A stretch of 64,000 nt of DNA from Prolixibacteraceae bacterium UBA1413 (GCA_002304925.1 DBPT01000006.1:270865-334864), one strand, 5' to 3'. Shown: positions 9,029 to 17,897, numbered from the stretch's first letter. Notes: generated by a model from the sequence alone, not told the origin. Made by a program: numbers and translations.

Positions 9029-9460
9029 TCACCCTTCCCTTTCCCAGATTAGCTTCTTTCCGAATCCCAGCCGGTTGTCGGTCATTTTGATATGACGGAT
9101 CTCCACAATCCACAGTGAAGTGTTCATCAGCACGGCAAACGGGAACCTGTTGAGATAAGCCCGGGTCACCCTTCCTTTCTCCTCTTCGGAAGGGCGGCGC
9201 ATCACCCCGCTGAACTGTACACCCTGCACCTTGTTCACCACACTGGTCTCCAGAACAATGCCACCTGAAACCAACGGATTGGCCATAACCTCCCTCACAT
9301 GGCGGGTTTGCTCGTCGGAAGTGAACACCAGCCAGTTTTCCTCCTTCATGTATGCATAAAAACAATGGCACACCCAGGGAATATTTTCGTCCGATGTAGC
9401 CAGGGAGACCACATGGTGCTTCCTGATGAAATCGACAATTCTTTTTTCAGGTATTGACAT
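9029..9460 (-). CDS. Pyridoxamine-5'-phosphate-oxidase-like flavin-binding protein (YhbP type)
   Basis: A 143-residue cytoplasmic protein with the split-barrel fold of the PNPOx/FMN-binding superfamily. Seen: an N-terminal helix (PEKRIVDFIRKH), then HVVSLATSDENIPWVCHCFYA, the first strands of the barrel, and VQGVQFSGVMRRPSEEEK. Its length and layout resemble the small YhbP-like group, whose members bind flavin and whose substrates are mostly unknown. I use the ATG at 9460 because a -7 promoter element occupies 9479-9486 and overlaps the upstream ATG at 9481. Its last codons were copied to 6079-6122. Function beyond flavin binding is not supported. Confidence 0.82.
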   Translation of the reverse strand: MSIPEKRIVDFIRKHHVVSLATSDENIPWVCHCFYAYMKEENWLVFTSDEQTRHVREVMANPLVSGGIVLETSVVNKVQGVQFSGVMRRPSEEEKGRVTRAYLNRFPFAVLMNTSLWIVEIRHIKMTDNRLGFGKKLIWEREG

Positions 9461-9478
9461 TATCGTATCATTAAACCG

Positions 9479-9486
9479 CAAATATA
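9479..9486 (-). promoter_or_regulatory. -7 promoter element of the PPOX-like gene
   Basis: TATATTTG on the minus strand matches TAnnTTTG, about 20 bp before the chosen start codon. No TTTG at the correct -33 distance is visible. Confidence 0.5.
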
Positions 9487-9503
9487 ACCAGGCAAACTAA
9501 AAA

Positions 9504-9604
9504 GGCTAAGATTAAAATTGAGGTTGAGGTTGAGATCAGTGGAAAAACCGATTAATCAATCGATAAATCTCAAACCACCAGATGGATTGAGGCTAAGATT
9601 AAAA
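9504..9604. repeat. 14-bp exact direct repeat in purine-rich spacer
   Basis: GGCTAAGATTAAAA occurs at 9504-9517 and again at 9591-9604, each followed by degenerate TGAGATTGAG-like sequence. The spacer between the PPOX gene and the M1 peptidase is otherwise featureless and looks like slippage-prone simple sequence. Confidence 0.6.
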
Positions 9605-9632
9605 ATGAGATTAAGATGAATGGCATGGGAAG

Positions 9633-11570
9633 TTAATATCTGATTAAACGGGAGTTGATGACGCGAAGAGCAGTGGTCAGGCGGACCAGGTAAATTCCGG
9701 GCGGCAGTCCCGGAAATGCAAATGAATCTCTTCCGGGTATTTTTTCTTCCAGCAGGGTTCCCGCATCATTGTAAATTTCGACCTTTTCGGGAATTTCACC
9801 TTCGGGCAGCGAAAAATGCCAGGAGCCCCCCGACGGATTGGGATAAAATACCACATCATGATGAACGGCAGGGATATTCCGGACACCGGTGATGGTGCCA
9901 ATTTTCCGGATCAGCCAGAGATCGGGATCGATTACCATTTCGGCTACGGGAAAAGAGACCGCCACGTCAAAAAGCTGTCCGTCGTACCGGTGGTCCAGTC
10001 TGAAATCGGCGGAATCCTTTTTCCCCTTGCTGTAAACACGCACAGGAACGGGCATTTCGAAAAAGTCGACGGAGTTATGCGAAGAGGTCTGTGACAATCC
10101 GATCTGTAAAAGGCCCCCTCCTTTGTTTTCAAAGGTCGCGCTGTAAACAGGGAATCCCTCCCCGTAATACCAGTCCCGGAAAAATTCATCCAAGGATATG
10201 CCCGAGGCCGCCTCGAGGTGGCTGACCCAGTCGGCCTGGGTGGCAAAGCCATATTTGAGGGTCTGATCATTGAAATAGTTCCGCACCGCTCTGAAAAAAG
10301 CCTCGTCACCCAAAATCCAGCGGAGCATGTGAAGCAGGAAAGAGCCCTTGTAATAGGAGAGCCGGGCATCAAATACCCTGGAAAAACGGGTAGTATCCTC
10401 CACATAAACCGATCCGTCAGGCTTTCCGACAATTTCTTTCAGCAGCCCGCTTTTCCAGGGTTTCCAGTATATTCCATCAAAAAGGTGTTCATAGGAGAGA
10501 CCCGTGGCATAGGTGGCAAATCCCTCGTTCAGCCAGATATCATGCCAGGAGGCCAGTGTGATGCAGTTGCCGAACCAGGAGTGGGCCAGTTCGTGAGCGA
10601 TGAGTTCAAAATAGAGACCACCCATGAAACTCATGGTCTGGTGTTCCATACCTCCTCTCCATCCGAACTGGGCGTGGCCATATTTTTCATCAGAAAAGGG
10701 GTATTCTCCGAACAGCCGGTTATACAAGCCGATCAGGTCAAGGGTAACTGCTGTGTTTGATTTGGCTGCATCCAGATATTCAGGATAGACGAAATTGACC
10801 ACCGGCATTTTTCTGCCGTCGCCAAGATCGAGGGTGTCCGAATAATCGGCATAGTTGGTCACCGCAATGGCTACAAGGTAGGTGGCAATAGGATAACGGT
10901 GCTTCCAGTGCATGGTCCTCTTTCCCTTCCGGACGATTTCCGAAACCAGTACGCCGTTTCCGGCTGTCCTGTAAATCTCGGGCGTGGTGACCATAAAATC
11001 GGTGGAGTCGACCTTATCGGCCAGCGACTGCTTGCAGGGCCACCATTCATGAGCTCCGTAGGGCTCCGAAAGAGTCCACATCACCGGAACTCCCCCGTGA
11101 TTGCCGGTTTCAAAAGATCCGAAACCCGAACTCACCGGCTCACCTCGGTAAAAGACCGTAACAGAATCGATGGATCCCGGGGCAAGAGATTCCGGAAGGC
11201 TGATTTCCAGTAAATCGGCGACACGGGAAAAAGGAAGGAGTCCCTGCCGACCTGTGACAGAGTCCACCACCATATTGGATTTTAAGTCGAAACGAAGTTT
11301 GTCAAGTCCGTCGGTTTTAGAAGTGAATTTTGAGAAAACCACCCCTGATATGTATCTGACCGCCGGGTCTACCTGCCACGACATCCGCTGATACGTCAAA
11401 TCGTAATCGCCACTCCAGGAGGCCTCGGCAAAGGCAGCTTTCTTGGTCCATCGTTCTGCCTCGTCAAGTGCTATCTTTTCAATAAAATGAGGATCGGGAG
11501 CCTGGGAAAAGAGGGTACCCGGAAATAACAAAAAGATAAACAAACCAATATGCAGGAGCCTGTGTTTCAT
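9633..11570 (-). CDS. M1-family zinc metallopeptidase with type IX secretion sorting domain
   Basis: A 645-residue exported aminopeptidase-like protein. Signal peptide about 1-22. The catalytic zinc motif HELAH is at 326-330 with the third ligand Glu at 349 in WLNEGFATY, which is the M1 spacing. The substrate-anchoring motif reads GGMEHQ in place of the textbook GAMEN, a common variant in bacterial M1 proteins. A transition-state tyrosine is likely in LSYYKGSF. The C-terminal 75 residues form a Por/T9SS type A sorting domain (VVFYPNPSGG, then PPGIYLVRL), so the enzyme should be moved across the outer membrane and released or attached to the surface. Single-gene unit with its own -7 element. 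Confidence 0.93.
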   Translation of the reverse strand: MKHRLLHIGLFIFLLFPGTLFSQAPDPHFIEKIALDEAERWTKKAAFAEASWSGDYDLTYQRMSWQVDPAVRYISGVVFSKFTSKTDGLDKLRFDLKSNMVVDSVTGRQGLLPFSRVADLLEISLPESLAPGSIDSVTVFYRGEPVSSGFGSFETGNHGGVPVMWTLSEPYGAHEWWPCKQSLADKVDSTDFMVTTPEIYRTAGNGVLVSEIVRKGKRTMHWKHRYPIATYLVAIAVTNYADYSDTLDLGDGRKMPVVNFVYPEYLDAAKSNTAVTLDLIGLYNRLFGEYPFSDEKYGHAQFGWRGGMEHQTMSFMGGLYFELIAHELAHSWFGNCITLASWHDIWLNEGFATYATGLSYEHLFDGIYWKPWKSGLLKEIVGKPDGSVYVEDTTRFSRVFDARLSYYKGSFLLHMLRWILGDEAFFRAVRNYFNDQTLKYGFATQADWVSHLEAASGISLDEFFRDWYYGEGFPVYSATFENKGGGLLQIGLSQTSSHNSVDFFEMPVPVRVYSKGKKDSADFRLDHRYDGQLFDVAVSFPVAEMVIDPDLWLIRKIGTITGVRNIPAVHHDVVFYPNPSGGSWHFSLPEGEIPEKVEIYNDAGTLLEEKIPGRDSFAFPGLPPGIYLVRLTTALRVINSRLIRY

Positions 11571-11593
11571 CCGGTCTCATTCTTAAACTTTTC

Positions 11594-11601
11594 CAAAAGT
11601 A
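11594..11601 (-). promoter_or_regulatory. -7 promoter element of the M1 peptidase gene
   Basis: TACTTTTG on the minus strand fits TAnnTTTG and lies 23 bp before the start codon. There is no clear -33 partner. Confidence 0.5.
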
Positions 11602-11683
11602 AAAAAAAGAGGCATCCCTGTACCCGGAATTCTCAAATTACCCCAATGTTGCAGTTAAGGCAGGAAGGGATATTGCTCTTTTT

Positions 11684-11769
11684 CAACCGCAGCCACCAGT
11701 AAGCAAAGGCACAAAGCGCACAAATTCTTCATTGTGCACCCTGTGCCTTCCCCGGTGTACGCTGCGGTC
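11684..11769. repeat. Imperfect palindromic intergenic repeat (REP/MITE-like)
   Basis: In the 250-bp gap between the ROK and M1 genes, ACCGCAGC (11686-11693) pairs with GCTGCGGT (11761-11768), and inside that AAGGCACA (11706-11713) pairs with TGTGCCTT (11742-11749). The result is a long interrupted hairpin. Similar GCACAAAG/CTTTGTGC palindromes are common non-coding repeats in environmental bacteria. The remainder of the gap shows nothing. Confidence 0.6.
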
Positions 11770-11820
11770 TTGAACCTCAGTGTCCTCCGTCTCTTTCCGG
11801 TGGAAACCCCGGTTAGATGA

Positions 11821-12822
11821 CTATTTTTCCAGTTCCTTCCATACCAGGGCGCTGGCACCCACAATGGCGGCATCTCCTGATTTCAGCTCTGACGGAAGGA
11901 TTTTGATTTTGTTCTTGAAAATCGGAAGGAGGTGCTTTTCCATGCTCTCCTTGGTTGGTTTGAAAATCAGGTCGCCGGCAGCCGTAGGTCCTCCGAAGAG
12001 AAAGATGGCTTCGGGACTGAGGTGGTGGACGGTATCGGCAAGGCCCTGGCCCAGGTAATCTCCCGTACGTTCGAAGACCATTTTGGCAATTGTATCTCCT
12101 GCCACGGCGGCATCATAGATCATTTTGGAGTCCAATTCCAGGAAAGAGCGTTTGGCAAGCATGCTGTCGATGGCATTGTACTGGGCCATGAGTTCGAAGG
12201 CGGTCCTTTTCATGCCGGGAGCCGAGCAATAGGCTTCGAGGTGGCCCAGGGAACCACATCCGCAGAGCCTTCCCCCAGGGATGAGGGTGGTATGTCCGCA
12301 TTCCCCGGCAAACCCGTCATGGCCATAGACCAGGTCACCATTGACGACCACACCGCTTCCGACACCGGTACCCAGGGTGTACATCACGAAATTCTTCATC
12401 CCGCGGGCACCACCATAAATCATCTCCCCGATGGCGGCGGCATTGGCATCATTGGTGAGGGCCAGCGCCGGCATGTCCGGGAAATGACTTCGCAAAAGCC
12501 TCACGAAATGAAGCACGCCCCGGAATGAGAGGTTCGGGGCATACTCAATGGTGCCGTTGTAATAATTCCCGTTGGGAGCTCCTATGCCTATCCCGAGTAT
12601 TTCGAGGTTTTCGTTGAGTAATTTGGCAGAAATGATCAGGGACTTGACAGCTTCTGACAACTCTTCGATAAATTTTTCAAAATCCCCGTGTGTGGCAGTG
12701 GGAATATTGTCCTTGAACATGACATTGCCCTCAACGTCAACCACTCCGATGGCGGTATTGGTTCCTCCGACATCCACTCCGATGGCAACCTTCTTGGTTG
12801 CCTTTTCTTCACTTTTCTTCAT
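11821..12822 (-). CDS. ROK family sugar kinase (glucokinase/GlcNAc kinase type)
   Basis: A 333-residue cytoplasmic kinase that should phosphorylate the sugar brought in by the adjoining permease. Motifs: GVDVGGTNTAIGVVD at the N terminus, the catalytic Asp in LTNDANAAAIGE, the ATP loop YTLGTGVGSG, and the zinc region GECGH...CGCGSLGHLEAYC. The last zinc cysteine of the usual CxCGxxGC is His here, a conservative ligand change. The start at 12822 is preferred: the frame stays open upstream, but into the permease gene, and the permease stop is only 7 bp away, so the two are co-transcribed with the permease first. Glucose or N-acetylglucosamine is the likely substrate; sequence alone does not settle it. 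Confidence 0.92.
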   Translation of the reverse strand: MKKSEEKATKKVAIGVDVGGTNTAIGVVDVEGNVMFKDNIPTATHGDFEKFIEELSEAVKSLIISAKLLNENLEILGIGIGAPNGNYYNGTIEYAPNLSFRGVLHFVRLLRSHFPDMPALALTNDANAAAIGEMIYGGARGMKNFVMYTLGTGVGSGVVVNGDLVYGHDGFAGECGHTTLIPGGRLCGCGSLGHLEAYCSAPGMKRTAFELMAQYNAIDSMLAKRSFLELDSKMIYDAAVAGDTIAKMVFERTGDYLGQGLADTVHHLSPEAIFLFGGPTAAGDLIFKPTKESMEKHLLPIFKNKIKILPSELKSGDAAIVGASALVWKELEK

Positions 12823-12829
12823 AAATCGT

Positions 12830-14170
12830 TTATTTGCGAATTCCGTGTCCTTTGACGGCGTAATAGAAAATATAGAAATAACAGATGGCCGGAACGATGA
12901 AGGCCCAGGTATAACCCGCCACATCGGCAATTTTCCCCATCAGCGGGGGAATCACGGCTCCGCCCAGAATCAGGGAGTTGATTAGTCCGGAGGCAGAACT
13001 CAGCTCGGCTTTGTCAAGCCCCTTTACCGCAAGGGCAAAGATGTTCGGGAACATGATCGAGTTGAAAAGTCCGATCGAAATGACAGTCCACAGGGCCACG
13101 GAACCTGTGGTACACGTAGTGGCCAGGTCGAGCAAGGCAGCCACGAGCGCAAAGAAAGCCAGGGTTTTGGCAGCTTGCCCGGTACCGATCTGCATGATGA
13201 CGAAGTTAACCACGGCAATCAGGGTAAAGACAAGGCCGATTGTCCAGTTCCAGTCGGTGACGAAAGATCCCGACACCAGGGCGAGCAACAACACCGGAAG
13301 GGCAAATATCCATTTTTTTGCCGACGGCAAATCGGAGAACATGAAAGATCCGAAGAAACGGCCTACCATGGCACCTCCCCAGTATATCGCCGCATAGGTG
13401 GCAGCCATCTCGGAGGTCATGGCCAGATTGGTTCTCAGATAATTGGTAATCAGTCCGGCATTACCCACCTCGGCACCTACATAGGCGAAAATTCCGATGG
13501 CACCCAGCACCACATGCGGGTACTTCCAGACACTTTTCTTTTCCGATTTTTCAGAAACGATGGGAGGAAGTTTGATAGCCCAGATGGCGACAGCTACAAC
13601 CAACACAAAAACACCCATAATAATGAAAGGTAGCGGCACCCTCTCAGCGGCAACAGCATTGTCCTGCGGAAATGAAAGTCCCTTGAAAATGGCCACCGAG
13701 ATGAGCCAGGGAGCAATCATGGTCGCAATGGAATTCAAGGCCTGGGTAAGGTTCAGACGACTGGAGGCTGTCCGCTCAGGTCCGATAGCCGTCACATAAG
13801 GATTGGCAGACACTTGCAGAAACACCACGCCTGTAGCCAGCACAAATGTGCCCAGGAGAAAGACCGGGAAGGAAGGAATCCTTGAAGCCGGAATGTAGAT
13901 GAAACTTCCCAGGGCCATCAGTACTAAACCGGCAATGACCGTCCGTTTGTAGCCGATCAGATCAATCAGTTTCCCGGTAGGGATCGACATGATGGGATAG
14001 GCAATGAAAAAGGCAGAAGCCAGCAGCTGTGCCCCGAATTCAGAAAGACCGAAGATCTCCTTCACCGGCGCACTCAGCGTAATGATGAAGGTAGTGGCAA
14101 AACCAAAAATGAAAAAGATGGCGCCGAAGACCGACATGCCAACAAACAGGTTGTTACTTTTATTTTCCAT
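12830..14170 (-). CDS. FHS-family (FucP/GluP/NagP-like) sugar:proton symporter
   Basis: A 446-residue inner-membrane transporter of the major facilitator superfamily with about 12 hydrophobic segments. The N-terminal half has the family's FATTFIITLSAPVKEIFGLS, the loop LIDLIGYKRTV that corresponds to the MFS motif A, and the conserved QVSANPYVTAIGPERTASSR stretch seen in fucose, glucose/galactose and N-acetylglucosamine permeases. It heads the two-gene operon with the ROK kinase. In Bacteroidetes this pairing commonly serves glucose or GlcNAc uptake; fucose is less likely because no fucose isomerase or fuculokinase is nearby. The promoter element is at 14221-14228. Confidence 0.92.
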   Translation of the reverse strand: MENKSNNLFVGMSVFGAIFFIFGFATTFIITLSAPVKEIFGLSEFGAQLLASAFFIAYPIMSIPTGKLIDLIGYKRTVIAGLVLMALGSFIYIPASRIPSFPVFLLGTFVLATGVVFLQVSANPYVTAIGPERTASSRLNLTQALNSIATMIAPWLISVAIFKGLSFPQDNAVAAERVPLPFIIMGVFVLVVAVAIWAIKLPPIVSEKSEKKSVWKYPHVVLGAIGIFAYVGAEVGNAGLITNYLRTNLAMTSEMAATYAAIYWGGAMVGRFFGSFMFSDLPSAKKWIFALPVLLLALVSGSFVTDWNWTIGLVFTLIAVVNFVIMQIGTGQAAKTLAFFALVAALLDLATTCTTGSVALWTVISIGLFNSIMFPNIFALAVKGLDKAELSSASGLINSLILGGAVIPPLMGKIADVAGYTWAFIVPAICYFYIFYYAVKGHGIRK

Positions 14171-14220
14171 CAGTTGATTTATTTAAAGAATTGATAAGTC
14201 ATGCCTGCTCCTAAAGCCAA

Positions 14221-14228
14221 CAAATTTA
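14221..14228 (-). promoter_or_regulatory. -7 promoter element of the permease/ROK operon
   Basis: TAAATTTG on the minus strand, the same octamer as in the first SusC promoter, lies 50 bp before the permease start. No TTTG is found at 19-21 bp spacing. Confidence 0.55.
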
Positions 14229-14602
14229 GAAATATTTGTTTCTTTTCGGGATGAAATGTTGCGGAACACGAAAATAATCTTCCATCCTTGGCGGCAGGGT
14301 CCAAACCCCTCATCATCAGGGGAGGCGAAAAACCTTCGGCAGAACCAACCGTGTGACATCGTCAAAAGGCATGTGTACAATTTCTTCATGGATGACGGCA
14401 TTGAAAGCAATTCCCCTTCACGTTTGCCGGAGGACCCGTAAACGACGGAAAAGATCCCCGCATTTCAGACGGAACGCCCTGTATGAAGCCGGCATGTTTA
14501 TGCAAATCTGTTCCAATTTTGGTTGCATTTACCATTTATCCCATACCATTTCCTGATTACATTTGCTTTTTTTATATTTTCGGAAAACCAAATTTTTTAA
14601 TA
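14229..14602. other. Divergent intergenic region without a gene
   Basis: About 370 bp between the divergent permease operon and the GMP-synthase-like gene. It holds one small hairpin, CCCCT (14306-14310) with AGGGG (14318-14322). Short open frames on both strands have no family signature or plausible composition. It is A/T-rich directly before 14603, where the plus-strand promoter must lie, but no clean consensus is visible. Confidence 0.6.
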
Positions 14603-15565
14603 ATGATCAGGGAGATTACCTTACAAAATTTAAACACCGGAGATTTCATTCGTGAAAAAACCGGAGAGATCCGGTCGGCTGTTGGCAGTGGGATTGCTAT
14701 CAATGCCCTGTCGGGGGGTGTTGACAGTTCCGTGGTGACCATGCTGGGACATCTGGCGCTGGGGAAGCAACTGCGGACCGTTGTCATCGAGAACGGACTG
14801 ATGCGGGAAGGGGAAGCTGACAGGGTAAAAGCGCTCTTCAGTGATTTGGGGGTTGAGGTGGAGGTAGTCGATGCCCGGCAGGAGTTTTTTGCCGCCCTGA
14901 AAGGGATCACCGATCCTGAGGAGAAACGGGAAGCCATTACGCAAACCTTTTACAAAGATGTCTTTGGCAAGATTGTCAGGGAAAGCAATGCCAAATTTCT
15001 ATTGCAGGGCACCATTCTCACCGATATCGATGAGACCGTGGCCGGCATCAAGCGGCAGCACAATGTTTTCGAGCAGCTGGGAATAGATCCGCAGTCCGCC
15101 TTCGGATACAGGATACTGGAGCCGCTCATCCAATTGCGCAAGGAGGGGGTCAGAAAAGTGGGAGAAGCGGTGGGTCTTCCTTTGGAACTCTTTGCCCGGA
15201 TCCCCTTTCCGGGTCCGGCACTGGCAGCCCGCATCATCGGGGAAGTCACCCCTGACCGGATCGAAACCGTCAGGAGGGCAACCGTCATCGTAGAAAAGTG
15301 GCTCAGGGAGAGCCGGGCTTTCCAGTACCTCGCCATTTTGCATGAGGACAGGGTAACCGGCATGCGCGACGGCAAACGGGATTTCGGACAGCAGATCGAA
15401 ATCCGCTGCTGGGACAGCCTCGATGCACGTACCGCATCCCCGACGCAGCTGCCTTTCGAAATTCTCCTGAAAATGGCGGAAGAAATCACCACCCAGATTC
15501 CGGGCGTGGTCAGCGTCACCTATAACATCGCCTCAAAACCGCCCTCCACCATAGAAGCGGTTTGA
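14603..15565 (+). CDS. Stand-alone GMP-synthase-like ATP pyrophosphatase (no glutaminase domain)
   Basis: A 320-residue cytoplasmic protein matching only the C-terminal two-thirds of GuaA. The PP-loop SGGVDSS is at residues 37-43, where it adenylates a substrate with ATP. Later come GLMREGEADRV, QGTILTDIDETVAGIKRQHN, FPGPALAARIIGEVT and the C-terminal SKPPSTIE, all typical of the ATP-pyrophosphatase and dimerisation domains of GMP synthase. The class I glutamine amidotransferase domain is missing and no such gene adjoins, so it would need free ammonia or a distant partner, as archaeal GuaAb does. The usual IKSHHN reads IKRQHN. It may therefore act on XMP or on another substrate. The start at 14603 fits the domain; the upstream extension is unconvincing. 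Confidence 0.85.
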   Translation: MIREITLQNLNTGDFIREKTGEIRSAVGSGIAINALSGGVDSSVVTMLGHLALGKQLRTVVIENGLMREGEADRVKALFSDLGVEVEVVDARQEFFAALKGITDPEEKREAITQTFYKDVFGKIVRESNAKFLLQGTILTDIDETVAGIKRQHNVFEQLGIDPQSAFGYRILEPLIQLRKEGVRKVGEAVGLPLELFARIPFPGPALAARIIGEVTPDRIETVRRATVIVEKWLRESRAFQYLAILHEDRVTGMRDGKRDFGQQIEIRCWDSLDARTASPTQLPFEILLKMAEEITTQIPGVVSVTYNIASKPPSTIEAV

Positions 15566-15666
15566 CCCGGGAAATTGTCGGAATTCGTTTTCCTCCGGGA
15601 AAAGAGGAAGGGCGTTGAAAGAGAGCTAAAGAAACTTGACATAAATAAATAACTAATACAACAGAG

Positions 15667-16965
15667 ATGAAAAACTTATCAAGACGCAGATTCATTCAGA
15701 CGACTGCGGCAGGAACAGCCGCCCTGGTTGCCTTCCCATGGCTGAAAAGTTTCGGATACAGTCCGAACAACACCATCAGGATGGGCTTTATCGGATTGGG
15801 ACAGCAAACCAACAATCTCATCGACGGATTCAACAAAATCCCCGGCGTGCAAATTGTGGCCGGAGCCGATGTGTACGACATCAAACGGCTCCGTTTTGAA
15901 AACAGAGTGAAAGCATTCAACCAGGCCAAAAAAGTGAAGGAGGAGGTTTTTATCTGTAAGGATTACCGGGAGATCCTCGACAGGAAGGATGTCGATGCCG
16001 TAGTCATTGCCACCCCCGATCACTGGCATGCCCTGATCGCCCTGGATGCCTGCAGCGCCGGCAAGGACATCTACCAGGAAAAGCCGATCACCTTTACCAT
16101 TAAGGAAGGTATTAAAGTGGCGGAAGCAGTTCGGAAGAACCACGTAATCTTCGCCACGGGAAGCCAGCAGCGTTCCGATTCCAACTACCAGCATGCTGTT
16201 AACATGGTCCACCGGGAAGCCATCGGGCAACTCCGCAAGGTGTATGCTTATGTGGGCCCCGGTCCTGATCCCCTCGATCTTCCTGAGGAAACGGTACCCG
16301 CCGGCCTCGACTGGCAACAATGGCTGGGCCCGCTGAAAAAAGTACCCTATCACCCCTACCTCAACCCGCCCATCACCCTTAACCCGCCCCGGAATGAGAC
16401 CTACTGGGCCAAATGGCGCTATTATAAGGAAACCGGGGGAGGCTTTACCTGCGACTGGGGAGCCCATAACTTCGACATTGGCCAGTGGGGATTGAAAAAA
16501 GACCACAGCGGACCTGTCAAAATTATCCCCCCGGGATACCAGGGCACCCAATATCTCACCTTTGTTTACGACAACGGCCTTGAAATGATCAACCAGCCGT
16601 ATGACGACAAGAAAACCCTGGGCATCAAATTCTGGGGAAGCGATGGCTGGATCGAGGTTTCGCGGGGGAGCATCGCCGCCTCCGACCAAGCCTTGCTGCC
16701 TTCGTCCGAAGAGGTTGCCGATGCCGGCAAGTATGAAGGATCTCCCCTTCACATCATCAACTTTATTGAATCGGTGAAATCACGCCGCGATCCCATCGTC
16801 CCCGTGGAAATCGGACACCGGACCGCCACCACGTCCATTCTGGGAAACATCGCCCTGGAATTAAAACGACCCGTGCGTTGGTCACCCGAAGCCCAATATT
16901 TCATCAACGATCCCGAAGCTGCACAATTCTTCCACAGGGAATATGAAAATGGTTATGTGCTGTAA
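15667..16965 (+). CDS. Tat-exported Gfo/Idh/MocA-family oxidoreductase
   Basis: A 432-residue NAD(P)-dependent dehydrogenase-like protein. A twin-arginine signal (SRRRFIQTTAAG) precedes a hydrophobic stretch, so it should be exported folded, with its cofactor, to the periplasm. The Rossmann motif is IRMGFIGLGQQTNN, the conserved lysine is in YQEKPITF (the family's EKP), and the C-terminal alpha/beta domain has CDWGAHNFDIGQW. Relatives oxidise sugar hydroxyls, often at C3 of a glycoside. The next gene encodes a ThuA protein, a recurrent partner of such oxidoreductases, which suggests sugar oxidation and degradation in the periplasm. Exact substrate unknown. Confidence 0.92.
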   Translation: MKNLSRRRFIQTTAAGTAALVAFPWLKSFGYSPNNTIRMGFIGLGQQTNNLIDGFNKIPGVQIVAGADVYDIKRLRFENRVKAFNQAKKVKEEVFICKDYREILDRKDVDAVVIATPDHWHALIALDACSAGKDIYQEKPITFTIKEGIKVAEAVRKNHVIFATGSQQRSDSNYQHAVNMVHREAIGQLRKVYAYVGPGPDPLDLPEETVPAGLDWQQWLGPLKKVPYHPYLNPPITLNPPRNETYWAKWRYYKETGGGFTCDWGAHNFDIGQWGLKKDHSGPVKIIPPGYQGTQYLTFVYDNGLEMINQPYDDKKTLGIKFWGSDGWIEVSRGSIAASDQALLPSSEEVADAGKYEGSPLHIINFIESVKSRRDPIVPVEIGHRTATTSILGNIALELKRPVRWSPEAQYFINDPEAAQFFHREYENGYVL

Positions 16966-17084
16966 ACAGGCCTGACTCTGCCATCTCCTGCCCGGCGAAA
17001 CCATCCGGAATGATTAGCGGGCTGAAGATGACGACTGTTGCATGGAAATGACAAGAACATTTTGTTAATTTATAATTTCATAAA

Positions 17085-17897
17085 ATGAATAGATTCATAA
17101 AAAGAATGGTCCAGGGACTATCCCTGGCAGCTTTGGCCATCCTCTTTCTTTTTCCCCAACAGTTCTGCACTGCCTCGGGGAGTAATGGTCAGACACCGTC
17201 CCTGAAGGGGAAAAAGGTACTTTATGTATACGGAGGGTGGGAAGGGCACGACCCGGGTCCCTCAGTCGACCTGTTTGTCCCCTGGCTCAGGTCGGAAGGC
17301 GCCGAAGTGGTGGTGTCCGATAACCTGGACAGTTATACCGATGCTGAATTGATGGAATCACTCGACCTGGTGATCCAGATCTGGACCATGGGGAAGATTA
17401 CGCGGGAGCAGGAGGCCGGATTGCTGAAAGCCGTTAGGAGCGGGGTAGGCCTTGCCGGATGGCACGGCGGAACAGGCGACTCTTTCCGGGATAATGTGGA
17501 GTACCAGTTTATGGTTGGCGGACAATGGGTAGCCCATCCCGGCGGAGTAATCGATTACCGGGTGAACATCACCAACCATGAAGATCCGGTCACCAAAGAC
17601 CTGAAGGATTTCGCCATGCATTCCGAACAGTACTATATGCACGTCGATCCCAATGTGAAAGTGCTGGCAACCACTACCTTCACGGGAGAACATGCATTCT
17701 GGATCGAAGACTGCGTGATGCCTGTCGTGTGGAAAAAATACTACGGCAACGGCCGGGTGTTTTATTCCTCCCTCGGCCATGTCATCGGCGACTTCAACGG
17801 ACCCGAAGTTTTGGAAATCCAGAAACGGGGGATCCGCTGGGCTGCCGAAAGCAAATACCATCCCCGCGAAGAGTGGAAAGATCCAAAGTACCGCTGA
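17085..17897 (+). CDS. Exported ThuA-domain protein
   Basis: A 270-residue protein with an N-terminal signal or anchor (about 10-31) and a ThuA/glutamine-amidotransferase-like fold. Family features visible: KKVLYVYGGWEGHDP at the start of the domain, GLAGWHGGTGDSFRD where the pseudo-nucleophile elbow lies, and VFYSSLGHVIGDF near the end. ThuA was named for trehalose utilisation in Sinorhizobium and is linked to keto-sugar metabolism; biochemical roles are still poorly defined. It lies 119 bp after the Gfo/Idh/MocA gene and 110 bp before a GH2 gene, so the three may be one transcription unit. Confidence 0.88.
   Translation: MNRFIKRMVQGLSLAALAILFLFPQQFCTASGSNGQTPSLKGKKVLYVYGGWEGHDPGPSVDLFVPWLRSEGAEVVVSDNLDSYTDAELMESLDLVIQIWTMGKITREQEAGLLKAVRSGVGLAGWHGGTGDSFRDNVEYQFMVGGQWVAHPGGVIDYRVNITNHEDPVTKDLKDFAMHSEQYYMHVDPNVKVLATTTFTGEHAFWIEDCVMPVVWKKYYGNGRVFYSSLGHVIGDFNGPEVLEIQKRGIRWAAESKYHPREEWKDPKYR

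Noticed and set aside
9482..9632. CRISPR-like repeat
   Set aside because: Only two copies of a 14-bp unit with low-complexity purine-rich flanks; no regular spacers.
12830..12930. N-terminal extension of the second ROK kinase to 12930
   Set aside because: The extra 36 residues would overlap the permease gene in another frame and precede the conserved N terminus without similarity.
14183..14556. Several 60-75-codon frames in the divergent intergenic region
   Set aside because: Composition is not protein-like, frames overlap each other on both strands, and no domain or start context supports them.
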